Shown: piece after piece, positions 1-6,215 of the stretch
How the letters are laid out: each line of letters begins with the position of its first letter
How positions within the stretch are numbered: position 1 is the first letter of the stretch
From: Pseudomonadota bacterium
GTDB taxonomy: Bacteria; Pseudomonadota; Gammaproteobacteria; Burkholderiales; Burkholderiaceae_D
DNA: 11,583 nt
NCBI GenBank assembly: GCA_023420795.1
Contig: JAEZVM010000232.1
Location: 1 to 11,583, forward strand
Direction: 5' to 3'
Notes under the pieces: generated by a model
Told to the model about the DNA's origin: nothing
The model's input: only the letters and a program-made list of their open reading frames with translations
The model's database searches: none
Made by a program: the position numbers and the translations under genes

Positions 1-1
1 G

Positions 2-814
2 ATGAGCACGCTGTTCTTCCTGTCAACGCTGTTCTACTGGGGCGGCCTGATCACGCGTTCGGATTTCGGCGGTGCGGTCGGCAGCAAGCTTTCCTGGGCG
101 GCGGTCGTGCTTGGCTTCACCGGCATGCTGGTGCGCTGGTACGAGTCTTATCTGGTTGGTACCGACATCGGACACATTCCGGTTTCCAACCTGTATGAAG
201 TCTTCATCCTGTTCTCGCTGATCACTGCATTGTTCTACCTGTACTACGAGGAACAATACGAGACGCGCCAGCTCGGTCCCTTCGTGCTGCTGGTGATTTC
301 GGCGGCGGTTGCGTTCCTGCTGTGGTACACCGTCAGCCGCGGCGCGGCCGAGATCCAGCCGCTGGTGCCGGCCCTGCAAAGCTGGTGGATGAAGATCCAC
401 GTGCCGGCCAACTTCATTGGCTACGGCACCTTTGCGCTCGCGGCAATGGTATCGGTCGCCTACCTGCTGAAATCGCACGGCATGCTGGTCGATCGCCTGC
501 CGTCGCTGGAGCTGCTGGACGATGTGATGTACAAGGCCATTGCCGTCGGCTTTGCCTTTTTCACCATCGCAACTATTCTCGGCGCACTGTGGGCGGCGGA
601 AGCTTGGGGCGGCTACTGGTCCTGGGACCCGAAGGAAACCTGGGCGCTGATTGTCTGGCTGAATTACGCCGCCTGGCTGCACATGCGGCTGATGAAGGGC
701 CTGCGCGGCCGCGTCGCGGCATGGTGGGCGCTGGTCGGCCTGCTGGTGACGACGTTTGCCTTCCTCGGCGTCAACATGTTCCTGTCGGGCCTGCACTCGT
801 ACGGCGAGCTCTGA
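2..814 (+). CDS. ccsB: Cytochrome c biogenesis protein CcsB (CcsA/ResC-type), 5'-truncated by the window edge
   Basis: Polytopic inner-membrane protein of System II cytochrome c maturation. With a ResB-type partner it carries haem to the outer face of the membrane for attachment to apocytochromes. The visible 270 residues contain several hydrophobic helices and the tryptophan-rich WWD haem-handling motif WGGYWSWDP at about residues 202-210, continuing KETW. H133 and H265 (visible numbering) sit beside this segment and are the likely flanking haem ligands by family analogy. Betaproteobacterial members are usually some 380-400 residues long and begin with extra membrane segments. The ATG at base 2 is therefore probably an internal methionine, and the true start and the resB partner lie upstream of the window. 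The gene ends 100 bases before the small secreted-protein gene, with no obvious terminator between. Public databases call this family both CcsA and CcsB. Family assignment is firm; the start is not visible. Confidence 0.93.
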   Translation: MSTLFFLSTLFYWGGLITRSDFGGAVGSKLSWAAVVLGFTGMLVRWYESYLVGTDIGHIPVSNLYEVFILFSLITALFYLYYEEQYETRQLGPFVLLVISAAVAFLLWYTVSRGAAEIQPLVPALQSWWMKIHVPANFIGYGTFALAAMVSVAYLLKSHGMLVDRLPSLELLDDVMYKAIAVGFAFFTIATILGALWAAEAWGGYWSWDPKETWALIVWLNYAAWLHMRLMKGLRGRVAAWWALVGLLVTTFAFLGVNMFLSGLHSYGEL

Positions 815-831
815 AATTTTTTGCTGCTGAT

Positions 832-860
832 GGAATAAAACGCCCGGCTCGGCTGTTTAC
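832..860 (+). promoter_or_regulatory. Candidate ECF-type promoter upstream of the secreted-protein/sigma/anti-sigma block
   Basis: GGAATAA (832-838) followed after 16 bases by GTTTAC (855-860) resembles the GGAA-type -35 and GT-containing -10 seen in promoters of extracytoplasmic-function sigma factors, which often transcribe their own operon. It would give a leader of roughly 45-50 bases before the ATG at 915. This is pattern reading on a single site. The same pair was not found in front of msrP, which weakens the idea of a shared regulon promoter. Confidence 0.3.
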
Positions 861-890
861 CGGATGTGCATGCGCACATTTGCATATCCG
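861..890. repeat. Imperfect inverted repeat (10-base arms) in the leader of the secreted-protein gene
   Basis: CGGATGTGCA (861-870) and TGCATATCCG (881-890) are reverse complements at 9 of 10 positions, and the odd position would be a G-U pair in RNA. The loop is 10 bases. An overlapping alternative hairpin pairs ATGTGC (864-869) with GCACAT (874-879). It lies just after the candidate promoter and 24 bases before the start codon. It has no T-tract, so it is not a normal terminator. It could be an operator, a structured 5' leader or chance. Confidence 0.4.
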
Positions 891-914
891 ATTAACCAGT
901 CTTGAGAGGATTCC

Positions 915-1289
915 ATGAAAGCATTCTCATTTGCGGCGCCGGCGTTGGCCGCCATCCTGAGCGCCAGCACCGGCTTGGCTCTGGCCGAGGCGCCGGCCAA
1001 AGTGGCGGACGGCACGCTGACCAATGCCACCGGCATGACGCTATATACATTCGACAAGGACAGCGGTGGCAAGAGCGCCTGCAACGGCCCTTGTGCTGCC
1101 AACTGGCCGCCGCTGATGGCAACGGATGGCGATCAGGCAAGCGGCGATTACAGCGTGATCACCCGCGACGATGGTAGCAAGCAGTGGGCGTACAAGGGCA
1201 AGCCGCTTTACCTGTGGGTAAAAGACCGGAAACCTGGTGACAAGACAGGCGACGGCGTCAATAAGATCTGGCATGTCGCCACACCGTAA
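915..1289 (+). CDS. Small secreted protein with two Yx(FWY)xxD motifs (COG4315 / 'secreted repeat' family)
   Basis: A 124-residue exported protein of unknown biochemical function. Residues 1-24 form a Sec signal peptide with a hydrophobic core and likely cleavage ALA|EA after A24; there is no lipobox cysteine. The mature part carries two copies of the family hallmark: YTFDKD (Y44-D49) and YLWVKD (Y99-D104). Between them are two cysteines, C56 and C60, in the context SACNGPCAANWPP, which is typical of the family and could form a disulfide or bind a ligand. The start is supported by GAGAGGA at 904-910. The stop lies 24 bases before the sigma factor ATG, so all three genes may share one transcript. 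The family often appears beside ECF sigma factors, which suggests an envelope-stress role, but no activity can be deduced from sequence. Confidence 0.85.
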   Translation: MKAFSFAAPALAAILSASTGLALAEAPAKVADGTLTNATGMTLYTFDKDSGGKSACNGPCAANWPPLMATDGDQASGDYSVITRDDGSKQWAYKGKPLYLWVKDRKPGDKTGDGVNKIWHVATP

Positions 1290-1313
1290 ACCATAGCGCC
1301 GTAGCTACAGTTC

Positions 1314-1814
1314 ATGGCCGACTTCGCCGATGCGCTCGCATTGCAGATTCCGCGACTGCGGCGTTATGCGCGCGCATTGACGCGCGATACCGCGTGGGCG
1401 GACGACCTGGTGCAGGACACGCTGGAGCGCGCACTGCAGCGGCGCTGGCTGTTCCGGCTCAATACCAATCTCACTGCCTGGCTGTTCACCATGCTGCATC
1501 GCCTGTACCTGAATGAGGCCCCGCGCCGTGTTCCGGCCCAGCCAATCGAGGACATGCCGGAGCCGATGGCGCCGGGCGATCCGGCAGTGCAGCTGGACAT
1601 GCAGCGTGCGTTGGCCCGGCTGACCCCGGAGCATAGTGCGGTGATCGTGCTGGTCGGCCTGGAGCAACTCAGCTATCAGGAAGCTGCCGAGATACTCGAT
1701 GTGCCAATCGGAACAGTGATGTCGCGCCTCGCCCGTGCGCGCGAACAGTTGCGCAGGCTGTTGTCGGGCGAACCAGCGATTGCCGCTTCCATCCATTTAA
1801 CCCGGGTCAAGTGA
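1314..1814 (+). CDS. ECF-type RNA polymerase sigma factor (sigma-70 family)
   Basis: A 166-residue alternative sigma factor with only the two core regions of ECF sigmas. Region 2 covers about residues 10-72 (IPRLRRYARALTRD, then DDLVQDTLERAL, then the WLF...HRLYLNE stretch) and binds core polymerase and the -10 element. Residues 73-95 form a proline-rich linker. Region 4 covers about 97-150, with a helix-turn-helix at LSYQEAAEILDVPIGTVMSRLARAR for -35 recognition. The start is the ATG at 1314; no strong Shine-Dalgarno sequence precedes it, so translation may be coupled to the upstream gene. The anti-sigma gene begins one base after the stop, the usual arrangement for a sigma held inactive by a co-expressed membrane partner. 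Assignment as an ECF sigma is secure. Its regulon is unknown; msrPQ just downstream is the obvious candidate target. Confidence 0.93.
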   Translation: MADFADALALQIPRLRRYARALTRDTAWADDLVQDTLERALQRRWLFRLNTNLTAWLFTMLHRLYLNEAPRRVPAQPIEDMPEPMAPGDPAVQLDMQRALARLTPEHSAVIVLVGLEQLSYQEAAEILDVPIGTVMSRLARAREQLRRLLSGEPAIAASIHLTRVK

Positions 1815-1815
1815 T

Positions 1816-2592
1816 ATGTCGAGCTCGCCGATTTCGGAATTTGATCTGCATGCGCATGCGGACGGCCAACTGGAGCCTGCGCGCCGTGCCGAGGTCGAAG
1901 CCTATCTGGCGGCACATCCGGAAGCAGCGGCCCAGGTGCAGCAATGGCAGGAACAAAACCGGCAGTTGCATGCTGCTTATGACAGCGTGCTGAATGAACC
2001 GGTACCGCTGCGGCTCACCAACGCGCTGCGACCCAAGCGCTGGCCGGGCAGCATCGCCGCCGGGCTCGCATGGTTGAGCTGCGGCCTTGTGGCCGGCTGG
2101 TTCGCGCATGCCTCGATGCAGCAACCAATGCAGCAGCCTGCGATACCGGATGCCTTTGCACAAAAGGCGCTGGTGGCGCATGTGTTGTATGCCGCCGAAC
2201 AGCGTCATCCGGTCGAAGTCCCTGCGCAGCAGGAGGCGCATCTGGTCGCGTGGCTGTCGAAACGCCTGAATGCGCCGATTCGTGCGCCGGACCTGCAGCA
2301 GCACGGGTTTGCATTGCTTGGCGGGCGTCTGCTGCCTGGCGACGAAGGCGAAGGGGATGCTGCGCCACTGGCACAGTTAATGTATGAATCCGCGAATGGC
2401 GAGCGGCTGACGCTGACCGTCCGGCATGCGTTGCGGCCGCAGCCAGAAACCGGATTCAAGGTATTGGAGAAGGGCGGCGCAAGCGTGTTTTACTGGATCG
2501 ATCGCGACTATGGTTATGCATTGTCGGGCGGTATCGGCAAGAACCGGCTGCTGGAGATTGCACGCGCGGTGGATGTCCAGCTTCGCCGTTGA
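1816..2592 (+). CDS. Single-pass membrane anti-sigma factor (COG5662/RsiW-like)
   Basis: A 258-residue protein predicted to sequester the upstream ECF sigma at the membrane. The N-terminal cytoplasmic part (1-75) has the anti-sigma opening LHAHADGQLEPARRAEVEAY and an Ala/Gln/Glu-rich helix. It has H12 and H14 but no HxxxCxxC, so it is not a zinc-binding anti-sigma domain. One transmembrane helix spans about 79-97 and holds C89, which appears to be the only cysteine. The periplasmic domain starts with MQQPMQQP (101-108) and ends with a block typical of this family, including GGRLLPG, LMYESANGERLTL, FYWIDRDYGYALSGG and a final helix LLEIARAV. The ATG starts one base after the sigma factor stop, implying translational coupling. 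The stop is 72 bases before msrP. Role is inferred from family and position; the signal sensed is unknown. Confidence 0.88.
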   Translation: MSSSPISEFDLHAHADGQLEPARRAEVEAYLAAHPEAAAQVQQWQEQNRQLHAAYDSVLNEPVPLRLTNALRPKRWPGSIAAGLAWLSCGLVAGWFAHASMQQPMQQPAIPDAFAQKALVAHVLYAAEQRHPVEVPAQQEAHLVAWLSKRLNAPIRAPDLQQHGFALLGGRLLPGDEGEGDAAPLAQLMYESANGERLTLTVRHALRPQPETGFKVLEKGGASVFYWIDRDYGYALSGGIGKNRLLEIARAVDVQLRR

Positions 2593-2664
2593 TCAAATTG
2601 GTGTAAGGTGAAATAGGTTCTGTCAAACCGATGATCCTGCCCTCCGCGACATCATGGAGCTGCT

Positions 2665-3645
2665 ATGTTAATCAGACGCAACCCCAATGGCATCGACATT
2701 CCGTTCGGTTCCGAAATCACGCCGCGCGCGCTGTTCGAGGAGCGCCGCACTTTCATCAAGCAGCTTGCGCTCGGTTCAATTGCCGGCGGCGCGCTGGCTG
2801 ACATGCTGATGCGCGAGGCGTTCGCGCAGCCGGCCGGTACGCAGAAGCTGGCGGCAAACAGGAGTCCTGCCTATGTATTGATGGACAAGCCGACCGAGTA
2901 CAAGGACGCGACCACCTACAACAATTTCTATGAATTCGGCACGGAGAAATCCGATCCGTCGGAATATAGCGGCGTGCTCCGGACGCGGCCATGGACGGTC
3001 GCGATTGAAGGAGAGGTCAAGAAGCCGATGACGCTCGACATCGATAGCTTGCTGAAGCTGGCGCCGCTGGAAGAGCGTATTTACCGCCTGCGCTGCGTGG
3101 AAGGCTGGTCGATGGTGATTCCGTGGATCGGCTATTCGTTCGCTCAACTCATCAAGAAGGTGGAGCCGACCGGCGATGCGAAATATGTGGAGTTCATTTC
3201 TCTCGCCGACAAGAAGCAGATGCCCGGCCTGCGCAGACCGGTGCTGGAATGGCCGTATGTCGAAGGCTTGCGACTGGACGAGGCGAACCATCCGTTGACA
3301 CTCCTGACGTTCGGCATGTACGGCCAAGTTCTGCCGAACCAGAATGGCGCGCCAGTGCGCGTTGTGGTGCCGTGGAAGTACGGCTTCAAGTCGGCGAAGT
3401 CGCTCGTGAAAATCCGCTTCGTGCGCGATCAGCCGCGCACCGCATGGAACATCTCTGCGCCGCAGGAGTACGGTTTCTATTCCAATGTGAATCCGAACGT
3501 TGATCATCCGCGCTGGTCGCAGGCGACCGAGCGGCGCATCGGCGAAGATGGCTTTTTCACACGCAAGCGCAAGACGCTGATGTTCAACGGCTACAGCGAT
3601 GTCGCCTCGCTGTATGCCGGAATGGATCTGAAAAAATTCTATTGA
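2665..3645 (+). CDS. msrP: Protein-methionine-sulfoxide reductase catalytic subunit MsrP (YedY)
   Basis: Periplasmic molybdoenzyme that reduces methionine sulfoxide in envelope proteins, using electrons from the membrane haem protein MsrQ. A Tat signal is visible: RR at 27-28 in EERRTFIKQ, a hydrophobic stretch to about 48, and likely cleavage AFA|Q after A54. The sulfite-oxidase fold follows, with YNNFYEFG (85-92) and C144 in RLRCVEGWSMVIPWIGY, the cysteine that ligates molybdenum. Other family landmarks are PYVEGLRLDEA, GAPVRVVVPWKYGFK, EYGFYSNVNP and DHPRWSQATER. The C-terminus FNGYSDVASLYAGMDL closely resembles E. coli MsrP as I remember it. The length of 326 is normal. The ATG has TGGAG at 2655-2659. 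The gene sits 72 bases after the anti-sigma gene and runs straight into msrQ. Identity is secure; control by the adjacent sigma factor is a hypothesis. Confidence 0.97.
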   Translation: MLIRRNPNGIDIPFGSEITPRALFEERRTFIKQLALGSIAGGALADMLMREAFAQPAGTQKLAANRSPAYVLMDKPTEYKDATTYNNFYEFGTEKSDPSEYSGVLRTRPWTVAIEGEVKKPMTLDIDSLLKLAPLEERIYRLRCVEGWSMVIPWIGYSFAQLIKKVEPTGDAKYVEFISLADKKQMPGLRRPVLEWPYVEGLRLDEANHPLTLLTFGMYGQVLPNQNGAPVRVVVPWKYGFKSAKSLVKIRFVRDQPRTAWNISAPQEYGFYSNVNPNVDHPRWSQATERRIGEDGFFTRKRKTLMFNGYSDVASLYAGMDLKKFY

Positions 3646-3650
3646 CGCGC

Positions 3651-4292
3651 ATGTTCAATCCGACACCGCGCCAGCTCACTGCGATCAAGACGGCGCTGTT
3701 CATTTCGGCGCTGCTGCCGTTCGCACGGCTGGTGCTGTTTACGTTCACCGATCGGCTGGGAGCAAATCCGATCGAGTTCATCACGCGCAATACCGGCGAC
3801 TGGACGCTGTACTTCCTGTGCATCACGCTCTCAGTCACCCCGCTGCGGCGCCTGAGCGGCGCGAACTGGCTGATCCGGCTGCGGCGCATGATCGGCCTGT
3901 TCGCGTTTTTTTACGCGACGCTGCACTTCACCACCTTCCTGTGGTTCGACCATTTCTTCGATATTGATGAAATGTGGAAGGATGTTATGAAGCGGCCGTT
4001 CATCACCGTCGGCTTTACCGCATTCGTGCTGCTGACTCCGTTGGCAGTCACCAGTACTAATGGCATGGTACGCCGCTTGGGTGGCAAGCGCTGGCAATGG
4101 CTGCACCGGCTGATCTATGTAATCGCGCCCTTGGGCATCCTGCATTTCTGGTGGATGAAGGCGGGCAAGAATGATTTTGCGCAGCCGATCCTGTTCGGCA
4201 GCATTGTCGCGCTGTTGCTATTGCTGCGGGTGTACTGGAACGTGATTCAGCCCAGAATGCAAAAGCGCCGGACAAAGCCGGCGCCTGCATGA
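3651..4292 (+). CDS. msrQ: Haem-binding membrane subunit MsrQ (YedZ), electron donor to MsrP
   Basis: Inner-membrane b-type haem protein of the ferric-reductase-like family that passes quinone- or flavin-derived electrons to MsrP. From the ATG at 3651 it has 213 residues and about six hydrophobic helices. Histidines H92 (ATLHFTTF), H152 (WLHRLIYV) and H165 (GILHFWW) are in the positions expected for haem ligands. RLRRMIGLFAFFYATLH is a family signature. An upstream TTG at 3642 is in frame and would overlap the msrP stop by four bases (TTGA). ATG at 3651 is preferred because family members usually begin just before the PTPRQL-type segment, although neither start has a clear ribosome-binding site. 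It forms an operon with msrP. The last codons (QKRRTKPAPA) overlap the terminator hairpin of the convergent lysA gene. Confidence 0.94.
   Translation: MFNPTPRQLTAIKTALFISALLPFARLVLFTFTDRLGANPIEFITRNTGDWTLYFLCITLSVTPLRRLSGANWLIRLRRMIGLFAFFYATLHFTTFLWFDHFFDIDEMWKDVMKRPFITVGFTAFVLLTPLAVTSTNGMVRRLGGKRWQWLHRLIYVIAPLGILHFWWMKAGKNDFAQPILFGSIVALLLLLRVYWNVIQPRMQKRRTKPAPA
4261..4284 (-). terminator. Rho-independent terminator of lysA, located inside the 3' end of msrQ
   Basis: GCGCCGG (4265-4271) and CCGGCGC (4278-4284) form a perfect 7-base G+C stem around a 6-base loop. Read on the minus strand, the hairpin is followed at once by TTTT (complement of 4261-4264), so it acts in the lysA direction about 20 bases past the lysA stop. 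On the plus strand there is no T-run after it, so it would not be a good msrQ terminator. Confidence 0.75.
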
Positions 4293-4304
4293 AGCCTGCT
4301 GTGT

Positions 4305-5588
4305 TCAGGGCAGCAGGGTTTCGAGAGCAAACAGCTCGCTCGGCGCTTCCCGCCGGCGGATCAGATGCACCTTGTTGCCATCGACCATCACCTCTGCCGC
4401 ACGGCCACGCGTATTGTAGTTCGATGACATCGTCATCCCGTACGCGCCGGCCGACATGATCGCCAGCAGGTCGCCCTGCTCGATCGCGAGCGAGCGTTCA
4501 CGCGCCAGCCAGTCGCCGGATTCGCATACCGGGCCGACCACGTCATAGGTCTTTGCCTGCGCAGCGCGCTGCACCACCGGCTGCACGCCATGCCATGCTT
4601 CGTACATCGCCGGGCGCATCAGGTCGTTCATCGCCGCATCGACGATCGCGAAATTCTTCACCGCGCCATGCTTCAGGTATTCGACCTGGGTCAGCAGCGC
4701 GCCAGCATTGCCGACGATGGAGCGACCGGGCTCGAACATCACCTGGATCGGCTTGCCCTTGTAATTGAGCAGCCGCCATTTGTCGATCTTCGCGAACAGC
4801 CGTGTCAGGTAATCGCCGACCGCGACCGGCTGGTCGCCGTTGTAGGAAATGCCGATGCCGCCGCCGATGTCCAGGTGATGCATCTGGATGCCTTCCGCTG
4901 CGAGCCGATCGACCAGTTCGGTCAGGCGGTCGAGCGCTTCCAGCAGCGGTGCGTCGTCGAGCAGTTGCGAGCCGATATGGCAGTCGATGCCGGCCACTCG
5001 GATATGCGGCAAGGTCGCCGCCATGCGGTAGGCAGCGAGCGCTTCATCGTAGGCGATGCCGAACTTGTTTTCCTTCAGGCCGGTGGAAATGTACGGATGG
5101 GTTTTCGCATCGACGTTCGGATTCACGCGCAGCGACACCGGCGCCTGCTTACCCATTTCACCCGCGACTTCGTTCAGCCGCTGCAGTTCGGCGGTCGATT
5201 CGACGTTGAAGCAGAGGATGTCGTGCGACAGTGCCAGCCGCATTTCCTCATGCGTCTTGCCGACGCCGGAAAAGATTACCTTGCGCGGGTCGCCGCCGGC
5301 AGCAATCACGCGCAGCAGTTCGCCGCCGGAGACGATATCGAAACCCGAGCCCATCTTGCTCAGCAGATTCAGCACTGCCAAATTGGAATTCGACTTGACG
5401 GAATAGCACACCAGCGCGGTTGTCTCGTCGCGGCGGTTTTCCCGGCAGGCATTCGCATAGGCGGAAAAATTCTCGACCAGTGCTGCCTTCGAATAGACAT
5501 AGGTCGGACTGCCGAACTGTTCGGCGATCGAACTCAAAGCGGTGTTTTCGGCGTGCAGCACGCCGTTCTTGTAAGAGAAATGCGACAT
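4305..5588 (-). CDS. lysA: Diaminopimelate decarboxylase LysA
   Basis: PLP-dependent enzyme that converts meso-diaminopimelate to L-lysine, the last step of the DAP pathway; it is cytoplasmic and usually a dimer. The 427 residues show the fold-type III (alanine-racemase-like) barrel followed by a beta domain. Key residues are the Schiff-base lysine K65 in CYSVKSNSN, H204 in CHIGSQL, the glycine loop GGG at 242-244 (phosphate binding), EPGRS at 286-290, C355 in GPVCESGDWLA (active-site cysteine contributed across the dimer), and the tyrosine of SAGAYGMTMSSNYN. Length is normal. It is the second gene after lptM, 12 bases downstream, and has no clear Shine-Dalgarno of its own, suggesting coupled translation. 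It is convergent with msrQ and ends at a hairpin terminator inside that gene. Confidence 0.97.
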   Translation of the reverse strand: MSHFSYKNGVLHAENTALSSIAEQFGSPTYVYSKAALVENFSAYANACRENRRDETTALVCYSVKSNSNLAVLNLLSKMGSGFDIVSGGELLRVIAAGGDPRKVIFSGVGKTHEEMRLALSHDILCFNVESTAELQRLNEVAGEMGKQAPVSLRVNPNVDAKTHPYISTGLKENKFGIAYDEALAAYRMAATLPHIRVAGIDCHIGSQLLDDAPLLEALDRLTELVDRLAAEGIQMHHLDIGGGIGISYNGDQPVAVGDYLTRLFAKIDKWRLLNYKGKPIQVMFEPGRSIVGNAGALLTQVEYLKHGAVKNFAIVDAAMNDLMRPAMYEAWHGVQPVVQRAAQAKTYDVVGPVCESGDWLARERSLAIEQGDLLAIMSAGAYGMTMSSNYNTRGRAAEVMVDGNKVHLIRRREAPSELFALETLLP

Positions 5589-5600
5589 GGTGTGAAAAGA

Positions 5601-5786
5601 CTATCTGGAAACGGGAGCGCCGCTGCCGGCAGGCGCCGGTGCGGTCGGCGAGGCGGGTACCGGAGCCGGTGTCTGTACCGGCACGGGCTTTGCCGGCAGG
5701 TACAGCGGACCCTTTTGCCCGCATCCCGCCAATGCGGCTACAACGAGAATGGCGCCGATGCGCAACGGGTCAGGACGGGACTTCAC
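5601..5786 (-). CDS. lptM: LPS translocon maturation chaperone / small lipoprotein LptM (YifL-like)
   Basis: A tiny outer-membrane lipoprotein. The E. coli homologue helps LptD form correct disulfides and assemble with LptE in the LPS export channel. The hallmark is the lipobox followed by the conserved tail LAGCGQKGPLYLP; with the GTG at 5786 the acylated cysteine is C22. After that comes a low-complexity Pro/Ala/Val region to the stop (61 residues in all). An in-frame GTG at 5798 would add four residues. The inner GTG is preferred because it gives MKSR..., a short basic n-region typical of the family, but neither start has a recognisable ribosome-binding site. lysA follows 12 bases downstream, and cyaY is divergent only 39 bases away. 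The lptM next to cyaY arrangement is also seen in E. coli, which supports the identity. Confidence 0.88.
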   Translation of the reverse strand: MKSRPDPLRIGAILVVAALAGCGQKGPLYLPAKPVPVQTPAPVPASPTAPAPAGSGAPVSR

Positions 5787-5825
5787 GATTAGAATCACGG
5801 TTTAAGAAATTCAACGGAGTGTAGC

Positions 5826-6158
5826 ATGACTGAATCGGAATTCCTGGCGCTGGCGGAACGGACGCTGAGCACCATCGAATCGGCGCTGGAGCGCATCTCG
5901 GACGAGGGTGATCTCGATGTCGAATGCAGCCGCAGCGGCAATGTGCTGGAGATCGAGTTTGTCGATAACGGCTCGAAAATCATCGTCAACAGCCAGGCGC
6001 CGATGCAGGAGATCTGGGTTGCGGCAAAGTCCGGCGGTTTTCACTATCGGCATGATGACGGTCGCTGGATCAATACCCGCGACCAGTCCGAGCTGTTTGC
6101 ATCCCTTTCCAAAATGGTGAGCGAGCAGGGGAATGCCGCTGTAGTCTTGAGCGCGTAA
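5826..6158 (+). CDS. cyaY: Iron-sulfur cluster assembly protein CyaY (bacterial frataxin)
   Basis: Small cytoplasmic iron-binding protein that modulates the cysteine desulfurase IscS during Fe-S cluster assembly. The 110 residues match the compact alpha-beta frataxin fold. Helix 1 (about 3-28) carries the acidic iron-binding face with E3, E5, E11, E18, E22, D26, E27 and D29. Beta strands follow (VLEIEFVDNGSKIIVN), then the conserved block QEIWVAAKSGGFHYRHDDGRW at about 61-81, and a final helix starting near D86. Length is normal. The ATG is supported by GGAG at 5816-5819. It is divergent from lptM-lysA with a very short shared upstream region and is followed by a hairpin terminator shared with mrcA. 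Confidence 0.95.
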   Translation: MTESEFLALAERTLSTIESALERISDEGDLDVECSRSGNVLEIEFVDNGSKIIVNSQAPMQEIWVAAKSGGFHYRHDDGRWINTRDQSELFASLSKMVSEQGNAAVVLSA

Positions 6159-6162
6159 AACT

Positions 6163-6197
6163 AAAAAAGCCGGAGCCCGCACGCGGGCTCCGGCTTT
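6163..6197. terminator. Bidirectional rho-independent terminator between cyaY and mrcA
   Basis: GCCGGAGCCCGC (6169-6180) pairs perfectly with GCGGGCTCCGGC (6183-6194); three flanking A-T pairs (6166-6168 with 6195-6197) extend the stem to 15. Only two bases separate the arms, so the innermost pairs must open to form the loop. In the minus direction (mrcA, stop at 6216) it is followed by six T residues (complement of 6163-6168), a strong terminator. In the plus direction (cyaY) it is followed by only TTT, so it should be weaker. Confidence 0.9.
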
Positions 6198-6215
6198 GAT
6201 CTCGGGTGCGACAGG

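Noticed and set aside
3642..3644. TTG as the start of msrQ, overlapping the msrP stop
   Set aside because: Possible, but the ATG at 3651 is a stronger codon and matches the usual family start; kept only as an alternative.
4590..5792. A 400-codon open frame on the plus strand opposite lysA and lptM
   Set aside because: It spans two well-identified genes in the antisense direction and shows no family features.
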